Shown here in pieces: positions 11,398-21,518 of a stretch of 64,000 bases of DNA. Source of the stretch: Acinetobacter radioresistens DSM 6976 = NBRC 102413 = CIP 103788 (GTDB lineage: Bacteria > Pseudomonadota > Gammaproteobacteria > Pseudomonadales > Moraxellaceae); the NCBI RefSeq assembly GCF_006757745.1, contig NZ_AP019740.1, forward strand, positions 806,001 through 870,000. The letters are read 5' to 3'. The translations under genes were made by a program, and so were the position numbers. Each line of letters opens with the position of its first letter. Within the stretch, counting starts at the first letter, position 1. The notes below the pieces were generated by a model. The model was not told the DNA's origin, did no database searches, and saw only the letters and a list, made by a program, of their open reading frames with translations.

Positions 11398-11721
11398 TCA
11401 GCTTGAAAGATGCGCGTGACGAACCAGATTCGACAAATGCTGATTCTGTTTGGCTGCCTTTTTATAAAGCAGAACAATTTTACCAATTTTCTGTACTGCT
11501 TGAGCACCAGTAGCTTCTATTAACGCATCAATAACCTGTCCACGTGCTTCACGATCTTCGCCAGCAATCTTCACTTTAATTAGTTCATGATCGTTTAATG
11601 CGCGGTTGGTTTCTTCAATCACGCCTTCGGTCAGGCCTTGCCCCCCGATCATTACTACTGGATTAAGAGCATGTCCAATTTGACGTAAACGCTTGCGTTC
11701 TTGAATAGAGAGAGCCGCCAT
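11398..11721 (-). CDS. yhbY: YhbY-family RNA-binding protein (CRM domain)
   Basis: YhbY associates with pre-50S ribosomal particles. The 107-residue product is one CRM domain with the signature GxxG loop in IGGQGLTEGV, the helix IEETNRALNDHELIKVKI, and the C-terminal IGKIVLLYKKA. The start at 11721 gives MAALSIQERKRLRQ, as in relatives; the longer frame to 11760 was rejected. The ribosome binding site (TAGGTT) is weak. It lies back to back with the 23S rRNA methyltransferase gene rlmE, the same neighbourhood as in E. coli. Confidence 0.93.
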   Translation of the reverse strand: MAALSIQERKRLRQIGHALNPVVMIGGQGLTEGVIEETNRALNDHELIKVKIAGEDREARGQVIDALIEATGAQAVQKIGKIVLLYKKAAKQNQHLSNLVRHAHLSS

Positions 11722-11915
11722 GAAATATAACCTAAATTTAAAAACGCCCCAGTATAGCAAAAACCGAATTCAAACACTCTAAAACTCTTAAATTATCGAT
11801 GAAGCTTATTAAAAATATCCGTTGGGGAGGGCGCTTTAGATACAGATGTATACTGCAAGCTGCACATTTTTCACGTACAATAAAAAAATAGAAGTTATTT
11901 CAATATTTAGTAGTT

Positions 11916-12566
11916 ATGGCAACACGCATTACCAACCAGAAGTTATCTAAAAGTAGTCGTGCGTGGATGAGAGAGCATCTGGACGACCCTTTTGTAAAAA
12001 AGGCGCAAAAGGAAGGCTATCGTGCACGCGCTGCCTATAAACTTCTTGAGATCCAGGAAAAATATAAGCTCATCAAACCGGGTATGACTGTAGTTGATCT
12101 GGGAGCGGCTCCAGGGAGCTGGTCGCAGATAGCGGGTAAACTGGTAGGGGATAAAGGACTGGTAATTGCGTCCGATATTCTTCCGATGGATGCTTTGGCA
12201 GATGTCACTTTCTTGCAGGGTGACTTCCGTGAAGAAGAAGTATTCGAAAAATTGTTAAATATTTTAAATGGACGTCAGGTAGACGTTGTAATTTCGGATA
12301 TGGCCCCCAATACATCTGGTAATAGGGCGGTTGATCAGCCCCGCCAGATATATTTGTGTGAACTTGCTTTAGATTTTGCACAAAAGGTACTCGGACCCAA
12401 CGGACAGTTTGTGGTAAAAGTATTCCAAGGGGCTGGCTTTGATGAGTTTCGCAAGCAAGTGGTTGATAGTTTTGATGTGTTAAAAACTGTTAAACCCGCC
12501 GCGTCACGAGCCCGTTCGAAAGAAGTGTTTTTAATTGGACAAGGCCGTAAAAAAGCGTTGCAATAA
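11916..12566 (+). CDS. rlmE: 23S rRNA (uridine-2'-O-) methyltransferase RlmE (FtsJ/RrmJ)
   Basis: RlmE 2'-O-methylates U2552 in the A loop of 23S rRNA late in 50S assembly. The 216-residue Rossmann protein has the SAM-binding motif [13 protein letters not shown], the acidic [13 protein letters not shown], the lysine in [10 protein letters not shown] and the glutamate in [10 protein letters not shown]. Together with the N-terminal lysine this makes the K-D-K-E tetrad. It is followed 135 bases later by ftsH, matching the rrmJ-ftsH order of E. coli. Confidence 0.97.
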   Translation: MATRITNQKLSKSSRAWMREHLDDPFVKKAQKEGYRARAAYKLLEIQEKYKLIKPGMTVVDLGAAPGSWSQIAGKLVGDKGLVIASDILPMDALADVTFLQGDFREEEVFEKLLNILNGRQVDVVISDMAPNTSGNRAVDQPRQIYLCELALDFAQKVLGPNGQFVVKVFQGAGFDEFRKQVVDSFDVLKTVKPAASRARSKEVFLIGQGRKKALQ

Positions 12567-12701
12567 ACTTTACTTGCCAACCCGTCAAAAATTGTGCATT
12601 TTGTACTTTTTTAGACATTGCATGCTGTTTTACAGTTTTTTGTTAGGGTCACCCCAGAAATTTTGGGCATGATCAAATTAGATTGATATGGGAATAAAGC
12701 T

Positions 12702-14597
12702 TTGAGCGATCTCTTCAAGAATGCCGTATTGTGGCTAATAATACTGGGTGTTCTGATCTTGATTTTCAGTAACATCAGTGACCGCAACAAGCCGACTGCG
12801 ATGAATTATTCCGAATTCGTGGCAGCGGTTAATGCCGGTCAAATTAAGCAAGTCACAATTGATGGCGAGCGTATTAATGGCGAAAAAGTCAACGGTTCAG
12901 AGTTTGAAAGCATTCGTCCTGCGGTTCAAGACCCTGAGCTTATGCCGAGCCTTATCAAAAATAATGTTGTCGTTGAGGGTACAGCACCGCAACGTCAAGG
13001 TTTATTGATGCAATTACTCATTGCAAGCTTTCCTGTACTTCTAATCATCTTGTTATTCATGTTCTTTATGCGAAATATGGGTGGCGGTGCAGGTGGCAAG
13101 AACGGGCCAATGAGCTTTGGTAAGTCCAAAGCAAAAATGTTATCTGAAGACCAGATCAAAGTAACCTTTGCCGATGTGGCGGGCTGTGATGAGGCCAAAC
13201 AGGAAGTGGTTGAAATTGTCGATTTCTTGAAAGATCCGGCAAAATTTAAGCGTCTAGGCGCAACCATTCCTAAAGGTGTTTTAATGGTAGGCCCGCCGGG
13301 TACAGGTAAAACCTTGCTCGCCAAAGCTATTGCCGGTGAAGCAAAAGTACCGTTTTTTAGCATCTCCGGTTCTGACTTTGTTGAAATGTTTGTTGGTGTT
13401 GGTGCCTCGCGTGTACGTGACATGTTTGAGCAGGCTAAACGTCATGCACCTTGTATTATTTTCATTGACGAGATTGATGCAGTGGGTCGTCATCGTGGTT
13501 CAGGTACAGGTGGCGGACATGATGAACGTGAGCAGACTCTTAACCAAATGCTGGTTGAAATGGATGGTTTTGAAGGAAATGAAGGTATTATCGTAATTGC
13601 AGCTACTAACCGTGCTGATGTACTCGATAAAGCCTTGCTTCGTCCAGGTCGTTTTGACCGCCAAGTAATGGTGGGTCTACCAGACATTAAGGGTCGTGAA
13701 CAGATTCTGAATGTTCATTTAAGAAAACTGCCTTCAACTACCGGTGTAGATGTTAAAGTGTTGGCGCGTGGTACACCTGGCTTTTCGGGTGCCCAACTGG
13801 CAAACCTGGTCAATGAGGCAGCTCTTTTTGCGGCACGTCGCAACAAGAACACAGTCGACATGCATGACTTCGAGGATGCAAAAGATAAACTGTATATGGG
13901 GCCAGAGCGTAAATCGATGGTTCTTCGTGAAGAAGAGCGTCGTGCTACTGCTTACCATGAGGCAGGACATGCAATCGTTGCTGAGATGCTGCCCGGTACT
14001 GATCCGGTCCATAAGGTAACAATTATGCCGCGTGGTTGGGCTTTAGGCGTAACCTGGCAGTTACCAGAGTTTGATCAGACCAGCCATTACAAGGACAAAA
14101 TGCTGAACGAGATATCTATTTTGTTCGGTGGCCGGATTGCAGAAGAGATCTTTATTCATCAGCAGTCAACGGGTGCATCTAACGACTTTGAACGTGCAAC
14201 AAAAATGGCACGCGCGATGGTCACCAAATACGGTATGTCTGACAAACTGGGTGTAATGGTCTATGAAGATGATTCACAGCAGTCATTTATGGGCAGTATG
14301 AATAGTCGCACTATTTCTGAAGCTACCCAGCAACAAGTCGATCAGGAAGTGCGCCGTATTCTGGATGAGCAATATAAAGTTGCTTGGGATATTCTTGAAG
14401 GTAATCAGGATATTGCACATAAAATGGTTAAAGCTCTGATGGAATGGGAAACTATTGATCGTGAGCAGATCCGTGACATTATGGAAGGTCGTGATCCTCA
14501 GCCACCTAAAGTTTATGTTGCAGATAATCCGGTTGCAGATCTGGAGCCACCTAAAAATGGTCCGTCTACACCGCCTCCATTGCCAGCAATGAACTAA
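12702..14597 (+). CDS. ftsH: ATP-dependent membrane zinc metalloprotease FtsH
   Basis: This hexameric inner-membrane AAA protease degrades misfolded membrane proteins and regulators. Order of parts in the 631 residues: TM1 (about 6-24), periplasmic domain, TM2 (about 100-122), AAA module with Walker A GPPGTGKT at 197-204, Walker [12 protein letters not shown] and the SRH ([17 protein letters not shown]). The M41 peptidase follows with zinc ligands HEAGH from His419. The start is TTG, giving [11 protein letters not shown], after a modest GGGA. The proline-rich tail is normal. A strong terminator follows. Confidence 0.98.
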   Translation: MSDLFKNAVLWLIILGVLILIFSNISDRNKPTAMNYSEFVAAVNAGQIKQVTIDGERINGEKVNGSEFESIRPAVQDPELMPSLIKNNVVVEGTAPQRQGLLMQLLIASFPVLLIILLFMFFMRNMGGGAGGKNGPMSFGKSKAKMLSEDQIKVTFADVAGCDEAKQEVVEIVDFLKDPAKFKRLGATIPKGVLMVGPPGTGKTLLAKAIAGEAKVPFFSISGSDFVEMFVGVGASRVRDMFEQAKRHAPCIIFIDEIDAVGRHRGSGTGGGHDEREQTLNQMLVEMDGFEGNEGIIVIAATNRADVLDKALLRPGRFDRQVMVGLPDIKGREQILNVHLRKLPSTTGVDVKVLARGTPGFSGAQLANLVNEAALFAARRNKNTVDMHDFEDAKDKLYMGPERKSMVLREEERRATAYHEAGHAIVAEMLPGTDPVHKVTIMPRGWALGVTWQLPEFDQTSHYKDKMLNEISILFGGRIAEEIFIHQQSTGASNDFERATKMARAMVTKYGMSDKLGVMVYEDDSQQSFMGSMNSRTISEATQQQVDQEVRRILDEQYKVAWDILEGNQDIAHKMVKALMEWETIDREQIRDIMEGRDPQPPKVYVADNPVADLEPPKNGPSTPPPLPAMN

Positions 14598-14611
14598 ATA
14601 CAGTTATTTAG

Positions 14612-14640
14612 AAAAGAGCCACTTCAAGTGGCTCTTTTTT
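14612..14640 (+). terminator. Terminator of ftsH
   Basis: AAAAGAGCCACTT pairs with AAGTGGCTCTTTT around a single C, then a T run. It starts 14 bases after the ftsH stop. Confidence 0.92.
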
Positions 14641-14731
14641 ATTATGTAAAAACAGAAGCATGAAAATAACTTAACACTCAGCCTGAATTTAACTTGTTAA
14701 AATGTATCAATCATAAGATCAGGAGAGACCA

Positions 14732-15583
14732 ATGCGGCTAATGCCATTACCTAAACAGACTTTACAATGCAAAGATGTAAGTCTGGATTTAGCTCGCCCG
14801 CATATTATGGGGATTTTAAATGTTACTCCTGACTCCTTTAGTGATGGCGGAAAATATAACCATAAAGAGCAAGCTCTCCAGTATGCTTTACAGATGATAA
14901 AAGACGGGGCAACTATTATTGATATTGGAGGGGAATCTACCCGGCCAGGCGCTACTCCAGTATCGGTTAAAGAAGAGCTTCAACGTGTACTTCCTGTAGT
15001 GGAAGCTTTGGCGCAACATGATGTAATTATATCTGTTGATACCAGTGAGCCTGAGGTAATCCGCCAAGCAGTGAAGAAGGGAGCTCATATCTGGAATGAT
15101 GTGCGGGCATTGAGTCGCCCAGATGCACTTGCAGTGGCGGCAGAGCTGGATATACCTGTAGTCATCATGCATATGCGTGGTGAGCCTACCACAATGAACC
15201 AGCTGGCCAATTACGAAGATGTAGTTGAAGAAGTGCTTCGTGAGTTGACTGTACGAGTTGAGGCAGCCATTGCAGCAGGAGTGCGGGCAGATAATATCAT
15301 TATTGATCCAGGCTTTGGCTTTGCCAAGAATGCTAGCCATAACCTGAAACTGTTGCAGGATTTCTGGCGGCTTAATGAATTAGGTTATCCGGTTCTATCT
15401 GCACTGTCGCGTAAGCGCTTCATTGGTGAGGCCTTGGAGGGCGCAGAGGTAGAAGATCGTATAATTGGCAGTGTCACAGCGCATCTTTTGAGTATACAGC
15501 AGGGGGCATCTATCGTAAGGGTACATGATGTGAAGGCTACCAGTGATGCGATTAAAATCTGGTGTGCTACACTGTCTGCCTGA
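14732..15583 (+). CDS. folP: Dihydropteroate synthase
   Basis: FolP condenses p-aminobenzoate with the pterin pyrophosphate to give dihydropteroate in folate synthesis, and is the sulfonamide target. The 283-residue TIM barrel carries the signatures IMGILNVTPDSFSDGG, DIGGESTRPGA, SVDTSEPEV and the late SRKRFIGE loop that closes over the pterin pocket. CAGGAGAGA lies before the ATG. It follows ftsH, as in E. coli, but the terminator between them argues for separate promoters. Confidence 0.97.
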   Translation: MRLMPLPKQTLQCKDVSLDLARPHIMGILNVTPDSFSDGGKYNHKEQALQYALQMIKDGATIIDIGGESTRPGATPVSVKEELQRVLPVVEALAQHDVIISVDTSEPEVIRQAVKKGAHIWNDVRALSRPDALAVAAELDIPVVIMHMRGEPTTMNQLANYEDVVEEVLRELTVRVEAAIAAGVRADNIIIDPGFGFAKNASHNLKLLQDFWRLNELGYPVLSALSRKRFIGEALEGAEVEDRIIGSVTAHLLSIQQGASIVRVHDVKATSDAIKIWCATLSA

Positions 15584-15602
15584 TGGTTTCTATATTTGAC
15601 TG

Positions 15603-15633
15603 AATCCGGGTTCTTTAGGCTCGGATTTTTATT
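15603..15633 (+). terminator. Probable terminator of folP
   Basis: AATCCG/CGGATT stem with a 13-base loop and T-rich tail, between folP and the next gene. Confidence 0.7.
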
Positions 15634-15647
15634 TTTGAGAATAAGTA

Positions 15648-15962
15648 ATGAATGATGAGTTATTAACTCCTATGTTTGAGGATGAATACTATCCTGATGA
15701 GCTGGTATCACGTATTAAACAGTTGCTGCTAAAGTTTTCTGAAAAAATTACAGCAAGTTCTTTGAGTCAGATAGATATATATTCTTCTGCTCAGGAGATC
15801 ATAGTTCAAATCAATAAAATGAAACCCAAGTTTGAGCAGATGGATTCATCTCTAGATGATGCAGCAGCTGATTATATTGCTGAGGCTATGATGATGGTGG
15901 TACAGGAGGCTGGTTATCTGGATATTGATATGGAAGAACTGGTTGCCAATAGGGAGTGGTAA
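15648..15962 (+). CDS. DUF5713-like small acidic protein
   Basis: The 104-residue acidic protein has no signal or membrane segment. Its N-terminal MYEDSYFP-like motif (MFEDEYYPDELV) and the C-terminal EELVANREW fit what I recall of the DUF5713 family, which has no known function. It reads as an all-helical protein. Its ATG starts 64 bases after folP, beyond a probable terminator. The family assignment is from memory and should be treated as moderate. Confidence 0.7.
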   Translation: MNDELLTPMFEDEYYPDELVSRIKQLLLKFSEKITASSLSQIDIYSSAQEIIVQINKMKPKFEQMDSSLDDAAADYIAEAMMMVVQEAGYLDIDMEELVANREW

Positions 15963-16428
15963 GATAATTTTATTGCAAGGCCTTATAGTTTTTTAAGGAC
16001 ATTCTATAGTTGGCAGTATTGTCCTAAATGTTTTTCTGCAATCCTGTCATCGTTAAATATAATATTTGCTCCACTTAAGGGTATACATCCTTAACTTTTG
16101 CCGGAATTATCACTCTTGTTTTCTCATGGTTATTTATTTCCTTAATTATTAAATTTTAAAGCACAGTAGCTGTGACTGAGAGTACAGCACTGTGATATGC
16201 GATGATTATCTACTTGATGAGCTATTTTTTAAATAATTCCAGAACTTGTATTTAAAAATGTCTGAATACTCAAGCTACTAAACTGTTGAGGTACAAGAGC
16301 AGGAAATCGTAATTTGAATAAACTTGATCATTGTAAAATTTATATTTTTATATTCAAGAAATTACAGGCATAAAAAAACCAGCTTAATGCTGGATTTTTT
16401 ATTACACCATTTTATTTTAGCTTTAAAA
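15963..16428. other. Intergenic region, no gene seen
   Basis: This 466-base AT-rich gap between the DUF5713-like gene and the tRNA genes holds the tRNA terminator at its right end and a few short inverted repeats near 16160-16195. No coding frame or known RNA was recognised. Confidence 0.6.
16372..16400 (-). terminator. Terminator of the tRNA-Cys/tRNA-Leu unit
   Basis: CCAGC/GCTGG stem with A run on the left and T run on the right, so it works in both directions. It lies just beyond the 3' end of tRNA-Leu. Confidence 0.85.
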
Positions 16429-16514
16429 TGGTGCCCGGGGCCGGACTCGAACCGGCACGCTTTGTGGGCGGGGGATTTTAAATCCCCTGTGTCTACCTAT
16501 TTCACCACCCGGGC
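16429..16514 (-). tRNA. tRNA-Leu(UAA)
   Basis: The 86-base cloverleaf has a GCCCGGG/CCCGGGC acceptor stem, a long variable arm, anticodon loop TTTAAAA (anticodon TAA), T-loop GGTTCGAGTCC and an encoded CCA. It lies 12 bases after tRNA-Cys and is probably cotranscribed with it. Confidence 0.97.
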
Positions 16515-16526
16515 GTTACACAAGAT

Positions 16527-16600
16527 TGGAGGCGGAGGTCGGAATCGAACCGGCGTACACGGAGTTGCAGTCCGCTGCATGACCACTCTGCCACCCCGCC
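16527..16600 (-). tRNA. tRNA-Cys(GCA)
   Basis: The 74-base cloverleaf has a GGCGGGG/CCTCCGCC-side acceptor stem, anticodon loop CTGCAAC (anticodon GCA), T-loop GGTTCGATTCC and an encoded CCA. It is the promoter-proximal tRNA of the pair. Confidence 0.97.
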
Positions 16601-16752
16601 ATCTCTTGGTGATGCACATATTAGCAATCTTTGAAAAAAAAACAATAGGATGTATGGTGAATATGCACATAAAAACAGCAACTAAAATAAAAACGGTTAA
16701 ATAATCATGTATTATGTGCAAAATTGATTCATATCCACTTGGGAGATGTGCT

Positions 16753-17601
16753 GTGGCATTGGTTTTAGACGGTCGTACACTGGCGAAACAGATAGAAGCT
16801 GACTTGTTACAACGTGTAGAGGCGTTAAAGATAAAAACAGGTCGTACGCCAATTCTGGCAACTATCCTGGTAGGAGATGATGGTGCTTCAGCTACTTATG
16901 TACGTATGAAAGGGAATGCCTGTCGTCGTGTTGGTATGGATTCTCTTAAAGTGGAACTACCAAAAGAAACAACTATCGAGCAGTTACTGGCAGAAATTGA
17001 AAAGCTAAATGAAAACCCTGATGTACATGGTATTCTGCTTCAGCATCCTGTTCCGGAACAGATTGATGAACGTGCCTGTTTTGATGCCATATCGCTAGAA
17101 AAGGATGTAGATGGCGTGACTTGCTTGGGTTTTGGTCGTATGGCAATGGGAGAGGCTGCCTATGGCTCTGCAACACCTGCTGGAATCATGACGATCTTAA
17201 AAGAAAATAATATTGAAATTGCAGGTAAACATGCCGTTGTTGTAGGCCGCTCTGCTATTTTGGGCAAGCCAATGGCAATGATGTTGCTTCAGGCTAATGC
17301 TACAGTGACGATTTGCCATTCGCGTACACAGAACCTCTCTGAATTTGTTAAACAGGCTGACATCCTTGTAGGGGCTGTTGGAAAAGCCGAGTTTATACAA
17401 AAGGAATGGATCAAGCCGGGTGCTGTGGTGGTTGATGCTGGTTTTCATCCGCGTGATGGCGGTGGTGTAGGGGATATTCAACTAGCAGGTATTGAAGAGC
17501 TGGCTTCTGCTTATACTCCTGTTCCAGGTGGCGTAGGGCCAATGACAATCACGACTTTAATTCGCCAGACAGTCGAAGCTGCTGAGAAAGCCTTGGCTTG
17601 A
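16753..17601 (+). CDS. folD: Bifunctional methylene-THF dehydrogenase / methenyl-THF cyclohydrolase
   Basis: FolD interconverts 5,10-methylene- and 10-formyl-tetrahydrofolate with NADP. The 282 residues have the catalytic lysine region ([11 protein letters not shown]), the [11 protein letters not shown] and DVDGVT motifs, the Rossmann segment [14 protein letters not shown] and the terminal [10 protein letters not shown] signature. The start is GTG at 16753 ([11 protein letters not shown]), six bases after GGGAGA; the frame open from 16714 is longer than the family. A 10-base stem at 17618-17652 is its likely terminator. Confidence 0.97.
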   Translation: MALVLDGRTLAKQIEADLLQRVEALKIKTGRTPILATILVGDDGASATYVRMKGNACRRVGMDSLKVELPKETTIEQLLAEIEKLNENPDVHGILLQHPVPEQIDERACFDAISLEKDVDGVTCLGFGRMAMGEAAYGSATPAGIMTILKENNIEIAGKHAVVVGRSAILGKPMAMMLLQANATVTICHSRTQNLSEFVKQADILVGAVGKAEFIQKEWIKPGAVVVDAGFHPRDGGGVGDIQLAGIEELASAYTPVPGGVGPMTITTLIRQTVEAAEKALA

Positions 17602-17617
17602 TTTTAAAAGCATTATT

Positions 17618-17652
17618 AAAAGCTATGTAAATATTAAGTTTGCATGGCTTTT
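17618..17652 (+). terminator. Probable terminator of folD
   Basis: AAAAGCTATG pairs with CATGGCTTTT (one G-T pair), followed by ATTTTAAT. The rest of the gap to 17922 is AT-rich with no gene seen. Confidence 0.6.
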
Positions 17653-17922
17653 ATTTTAATAAAGCTTTTAAAGTTATTTTCATCGCCTGTTTATCCTGAT
17701 CTTTATTTGAATTAATCGGCTGGTCACTTTATTTCTGTTTTGAAAAAGGCAGAAAAACTATCTGCGGCCTGCGAAACTCGTTAAAAAGTATTAAAAAAAT
17801 TATAGGGCGCAGAATTATTCTTTTATTATAAACTCTGGCTTTAAACAGTGGGGTATGACTAGAGTGCGTATCATATTAAGCTTTAATAACTTTGAATCGC
17901 TTTAATAAAGGTTAAATTTTTG

Positions 17923-18591
17923 ATGAGTTGTACTTTTCAACTGGCTAAGGCTTCTGAGCATCTTCTTCAAGCTTTACATGAGGTTATACCACAGTGTGAA
18001 CTACAGGTACAGCAATTACCTGAAACCCCTATTTTATTATGGTTAATACCGCCAGTTTTTCCTACTGACCGCCTCGATGATGAGGTTATTCGACGTATCT
18101 GGAATGATACGCCTTACTGGATTTTCTGCTGGGCTTCAGGACTTGCTATGGCACAGTGGTTGCTTGCCGAGCCACAGCATGTCAAAGATAAAGTGGTATT
18201 GGATTTTGGTGCTGGTTCTGGAGTAGTAGCTATTGCCGCTAAAATGGCAGGTGCCAAGCGCGTAATCTGTTGTGATATCGATCAGGTCAGTCTGGCGGCT
18301 TGTCGCGAGAATGCAAAGCTTAATGATGTCGAGCTTGAGTATTTGGATGACTTGTATAAGGCAGAGCAGGTTGATGTGCTATTAGCGGCTGATGTACTTT
18401 ACGATCAGAGTAACCGCTTCTTTCTGGATGAATTTCTGAAATTCACTTCAACGGTCTGGGTGGCAGATAGTCGGGTAAAAAACTTTAGCCACTCTCGTTA
18501 CTGCAAAACTGAAGAACGTAGTGCCACCACCTGGCCAGACCTCGATGAAGCTAAAGAATTTCGCAATGTCAGCTTTTATAAGACGTTATAA
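17923..18591 (+). CDS. Class I SAM-dependent methyltransferase (ETFB-lysine MTase/PrmA-like)
   Basis: The 222-residue protein has the SAM-binding motif VVLDFGAGSGVVAIAA and the acidic CCDID that follows, then LAADVLYD. The PYWIFCWASGLAMAQWLL segment before motif I resembles the ETF-beta lysine and L11 methyltransferase group, so it may modify a protein lysine. The substrate is unknown. The ATG at 17923 was preferred to the adjacent TTG. Confidence 0.8.
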   Translation: MSCTFQLAKASEHLLQALHEVIPQCELQVQQLPETPILLWLIPPVFPTDRLDDEVIRRIWNDTPYWIFCWASGLAMAQWLLAEPQHVKDKVVLDFGAGSGVVAIAAKMAGAKRVICCDIDQVSLAACRENAKLNDVELEYLDDLYKAEQVDVLLAADVLYDQSNRFFLDEFLKFTSTVWVADSRVKNFSHSRYCKTEERSATTWPDLDEAKEFRNVSFYKTL

Positions 18592-18627
18592 GTTTAAATA
18601 ACGTCTGAGCTGATAAAACATAAAATA

Positions 18628-19056
18628 TTACGAACAGGTATAGCGAATGACGCGTAGAATTGCAGGCTTGGCTTCAAGCGCCTGTCGAGTTGCGTAATCT
18701 TCACTGTTATTTAAACTTGGGGTATCAGATAAACTGAATAAGGCCCGACTCTGGCCGAGTTGTATACCATAATTGTCCTGCTGGGTAGCAGCAGGATTTG
18801 GAATCTCATTGGCGCTTAATACTGAAATTTTATAAGTTTTACCAGTACCTAATACTTGCTGACAAGCCATCTGCAATTTATTTTCATCTATAGACTGGTT
18901 GGCACGTAATGCCAAAGTATAGGCAATCGTCGCTGATTGGGCAGACTTGTTCTCGATCTGATAGCCTGTAATACCATTGTACTGGCGAGGGCTAGTCTGG
19001 CATGCCGTTATAATAAAACATAATGGTAAAGTAACCAATAAAGTTATTTTCTTCAT
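18628..19056 (-). CDS. Putative lipoprotein, function unknown
   Basis: The first 20 residues form a signal peptide ending in the lipobox ITAC at Cys19, so the protein should be lipidated and membrane-anchored in the periplasm. The remaining 123 residues have two further cysteines (LQMACQQVLG and the C-terminal YTCS) that could form a disulfide. I recognise no domain. It converges with the methyltransferase gene, 36 bases apart. Confidence 0.8.
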   Translation of the reverse strand: MKKITLLVTLPLCFIITACQTSPRQYNGITGYQIENKSAQSATIAYTLALRANQSIDENKLQMACQQVLGTGKTYKISVLSANEIPNPAATQQDNYGIQLGQSRALFSLSDTPSLNNSEDYATRQALEAKPAILRVIRYTCS

Positions 19057-19250
19057 AATTAGAAAGCCTTTTATCCTTATAGGTTCAAGTATGGCATAGA
19101 ACTAGCGGAAATAAGCAATCTTAAGGACTGATATGCTTCAGTAAGCTGAAGAAATTTTAAGTAAATGTTAAAGACATCAATTTAATGGGTAAATGATAAT
19201 AGCAATTTTTCTCTGGTGATTGATCAATAGAGCTTGGATAAAATTAAAAT

Positions 19251-19280
19251 AAAAAAAGGTCGCAATTGCGACCTTCTTTT
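19251..19280. terminator. Terminator of pckG
   Basis: AAGGTCGCAATTGCGACCTT palindrome flanked by an A run and a T-rich run. It is of the same GGTCGC type used after groEL in this genome. Confidence 0.88.
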
Positions 19281-19291
19281 ATTTTATTGAT

Positions 19292-21121
19292 TTAAACTGA
19301 TTTTACAGCATCAAGCAGCTGATTCTGACGATCTTTCAGTGCTTGTGGTAAACGGTCACCTAACTTGCTGAATAGCTCAGTATGGCTTTCCAGTTCTTTA
19401 ATCCACTGGTCTTTATCTTGAGAAGTTACAGTATCAAACTGTTCTTTGCTAAAGTCTAGACCAGTCCAGTTGAGCTGTTCATAAGTTGGAACATAGCCAA
19501 TTGGAGTTTCAACTGCACTTGCACGACCTTCACAACGGTCAATGATCCACTCTAGAACACGCATGTTCTGGCCAAAACCAGGCCATACAAAGTTGCCTTC
19601 AGCGTCACGACGGAACCAATTTACATTGAAGATTTTCGGTAAATGGTTGCCATGTGCTTCAGCTTGCGCAGCAACTTTTTCGCCCATGCTTAGCCAGTGG
19701 CCAAAGTAGTCGGCCATGTTGTAACCAGCAAATGGAAGCATTGCAAACGGATCGCGGCGTACGATGCCTTGTTGACCTACAGCTGCAGCAGTGGTTTCTG
19801 AACCCATAGTTGCTGCTTTGTATACACCATCTACCCAGTCAAAAGCTTCTGAAACTAAAGGTACTGTATCGGCACGACGTCCACCAAAGATAAATGCAGA
19901 AATAGGTACGCCTGCCGGGTTTTCCCAGTCTGCATCAATAGAAGGGCACTGAGCTGCTGAAACAGTAAAGCGGGCATTCGGATGCGCAGCTTTTTCGCCT
20001 TCAGCATGAGGCTGTCCTTTCCAGGTCGTAAGATTTGCTGGAATTTCTTTAGACAGACCTTCCCACCATACTTCCCCATTTTCAGTCACAGCAACGTTAG
20101 TATAGATGACGTCTTTATGCAGCGTTGCCATGCAGTTCGGGTTAGTTTTAGTATTGGTTCCAGGTGCTACACCAAAGAAACCAGCTTCTGGATTAATTGC
20201 ATACAGGCGACCATCTTCACCTGGCTTGATCCAGGCAATATCATCGCCTACAGTTTCAATTTTCCAGCCTTCATAACCCGCAGGTGGAATCAGCATGGCA
20301 AAGTTCGTTTTACCACAGGCTGATGGGAATGCTGCAGCGATATAGTGTTTTTCGCCCTGAGGGTTGGTTACACCCAGAATAAGCATATGTTCTGCTAGCC
20401 AGCCTTGGTCACGACCCATGACGGAGGCAATACGAAGTGCCAGACACTTTTTACCAAGTAATGCGTTACCACCATAACCAGAACCGTAAGACCAGATTTC
20501 ACGGGTTTCTGGGTAATGAACAATGTATTTCTCTTTGTTGCATGGCCAAGAAACATCTTTTTGACCTTCTGCAAGCGGTGCACCTACTGTATGTACACAT
20601 GGAATAAATTCGCCATCAGTACCTAACACATCATAAACGGCTTTACCCATACGAGCCATTTTAGTCATGCTCACTGCAACATAAGGAGAGTCGGTCAATT
20701 CAATACCGATATGTGCAATGTGGCTGCCCAGCGGGCCCATAGAGAAAGGTACGACATACATGGTACGTCCAGCCATAGCACCGTCAAACAAACCATTCAG
20801 TTTGGTACGCATCTCGGCTGGAGCTTCCCAGTTATTGGTCGCACCGGCATCTTCTTGCGTTTCAGAACAGATGTAAGTACGGTCTTCAACACGAGCAACG
20901 TCGGAAGGATCAGAATTTGCAAGATACGAACCAGGATGTTTTTCTTGGTTTAATGCTTTCATGGTGCCGTTAGCAATCATCAGGTCAATTAGACGTTGAT
21001 ATTCTTCGTCGCTACCGTCACACCATTCAATTTTTGCAGGTTTCGTTAATTTTGCAATTTCTTCAACCCATGCAATAAGCTTAGGATGACGAACGAATTC
21101 TGGTGCGTTCACTTGGGTCAT
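19292..21121 (-). CDS. pckG: Phosphoenolpyruvate carboxykinase (GTP)
   Basis: PckG converts oxaloacetate and GTP to phosphoenolpyruvate, the first committed step of gluconeogenesis on organic acids. The 609 residues match the GTP-type enzyme. Visible parts include the P-loop [13 protein letters not shown] and the hyper-reactive cysteine within it, the metal-binding region and the C-terminal GTP-binding segment. The start at 21121 ([15 protein letters not shown]) is the family N-terminus; the 21-residue extension in the same frame is unlikely. The AT-rich region upstream to 21518 is shared with the divergent lipid kinase gene. Confidence 0.97.
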   Translation of the reverse strand: MTQVNAPEFVRHPKLIAWVEEIAKLTKPAKIEWCDGSDEEYQRLIDLMIANGTMKALNQEKHPGSYLANSDPSDVARVEDRTYICSETQEDAGATNNWEAPAEMRTKLNGLFDGAMAGRTMYVVPFSMGPLGSHIAHIGIELTDSPYVAVSMTKMARMGKAVYDVLGTDGEFIPCVHTVGAPLAEGQKDVSWPCNKEKYIVHYPETREIWSYGSGYGGNALLGKKCLALRIASVMGRDQGWLAEHMLILGVTNPQGEKHYIAAAFPSACGKTNFAMLIPPAGYEGWKIETVGDDIAWIKPGEDGRLYAINPEAGFFGVAPGTNTKTNPNCMATLHKDVIYTNVAVTENGEVWWEGLSKEIPANLTTWKGQPHAEGEKAAHPNARFTVSAAQCPSIDADWENPAGVPISAFIFGGRRADTVPLVSEAFDWVDGVYKAATMGSETTAAAVGQQGIVRRDPFAMLPFAGYNMADYFGHWLSMGEKVAAQAEAHGNHLPKIFNVNWFRRDAEGNFVWPGFGQNMRVLEWIIDRCEGRASAVETPIGYVPTYEQLNWTGLDFSKEQFDTVTSQDKDQWIKELESHTELFSKLGDRLPQALKDRQNQLLDAVKSV

Positions 21122-21518
21122 GGTGAGGCCTATTAAAAATATGTACAAAGTACAAGTACAAATTCGTCTGTCTAAACAAGACAAACAAAATGAATAAAAA
21201 AAGTGGCAGTATTAAAGCATAAATTAATAAAAAAAATAAGACTAAAGGCTGAAAGTAATTACATATAGATCTTTATATAAATCTTCTTAAAATCAATATA
21301 TTAAATTAGATTAAGAAATTTATATCAAATTATTTTTAATAAAAATATATGGTATTTATTTAAAAAATTTTATTAAAAATAAAATAATTACGTTAAAAAA
21401 AATTGAATTTACTATTATTGGTAAAATAAATCATACTCATTTAAATTTTACATAATGCCTATTTTAATTGTCTATTAATTGGACGAAATTAGAGCAACTA
21501 CTTTAATTTTTATTGTTT
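21122..21518. other. AT-rich divergent promoter region pckG / lipid kinase
   Basis: About 400 bases of very AT-rich sequence with no gene. Promoters for both flanking genes must lie here, but no single pair of boxes stands out. Confidence 0.55.

Noticed and set aside
16324..16704. Open frames on both strands across the tRNA genes
   Set aside because: They are read through tRNA-Leu and tRNA-Cys, which fully explain the sequence.
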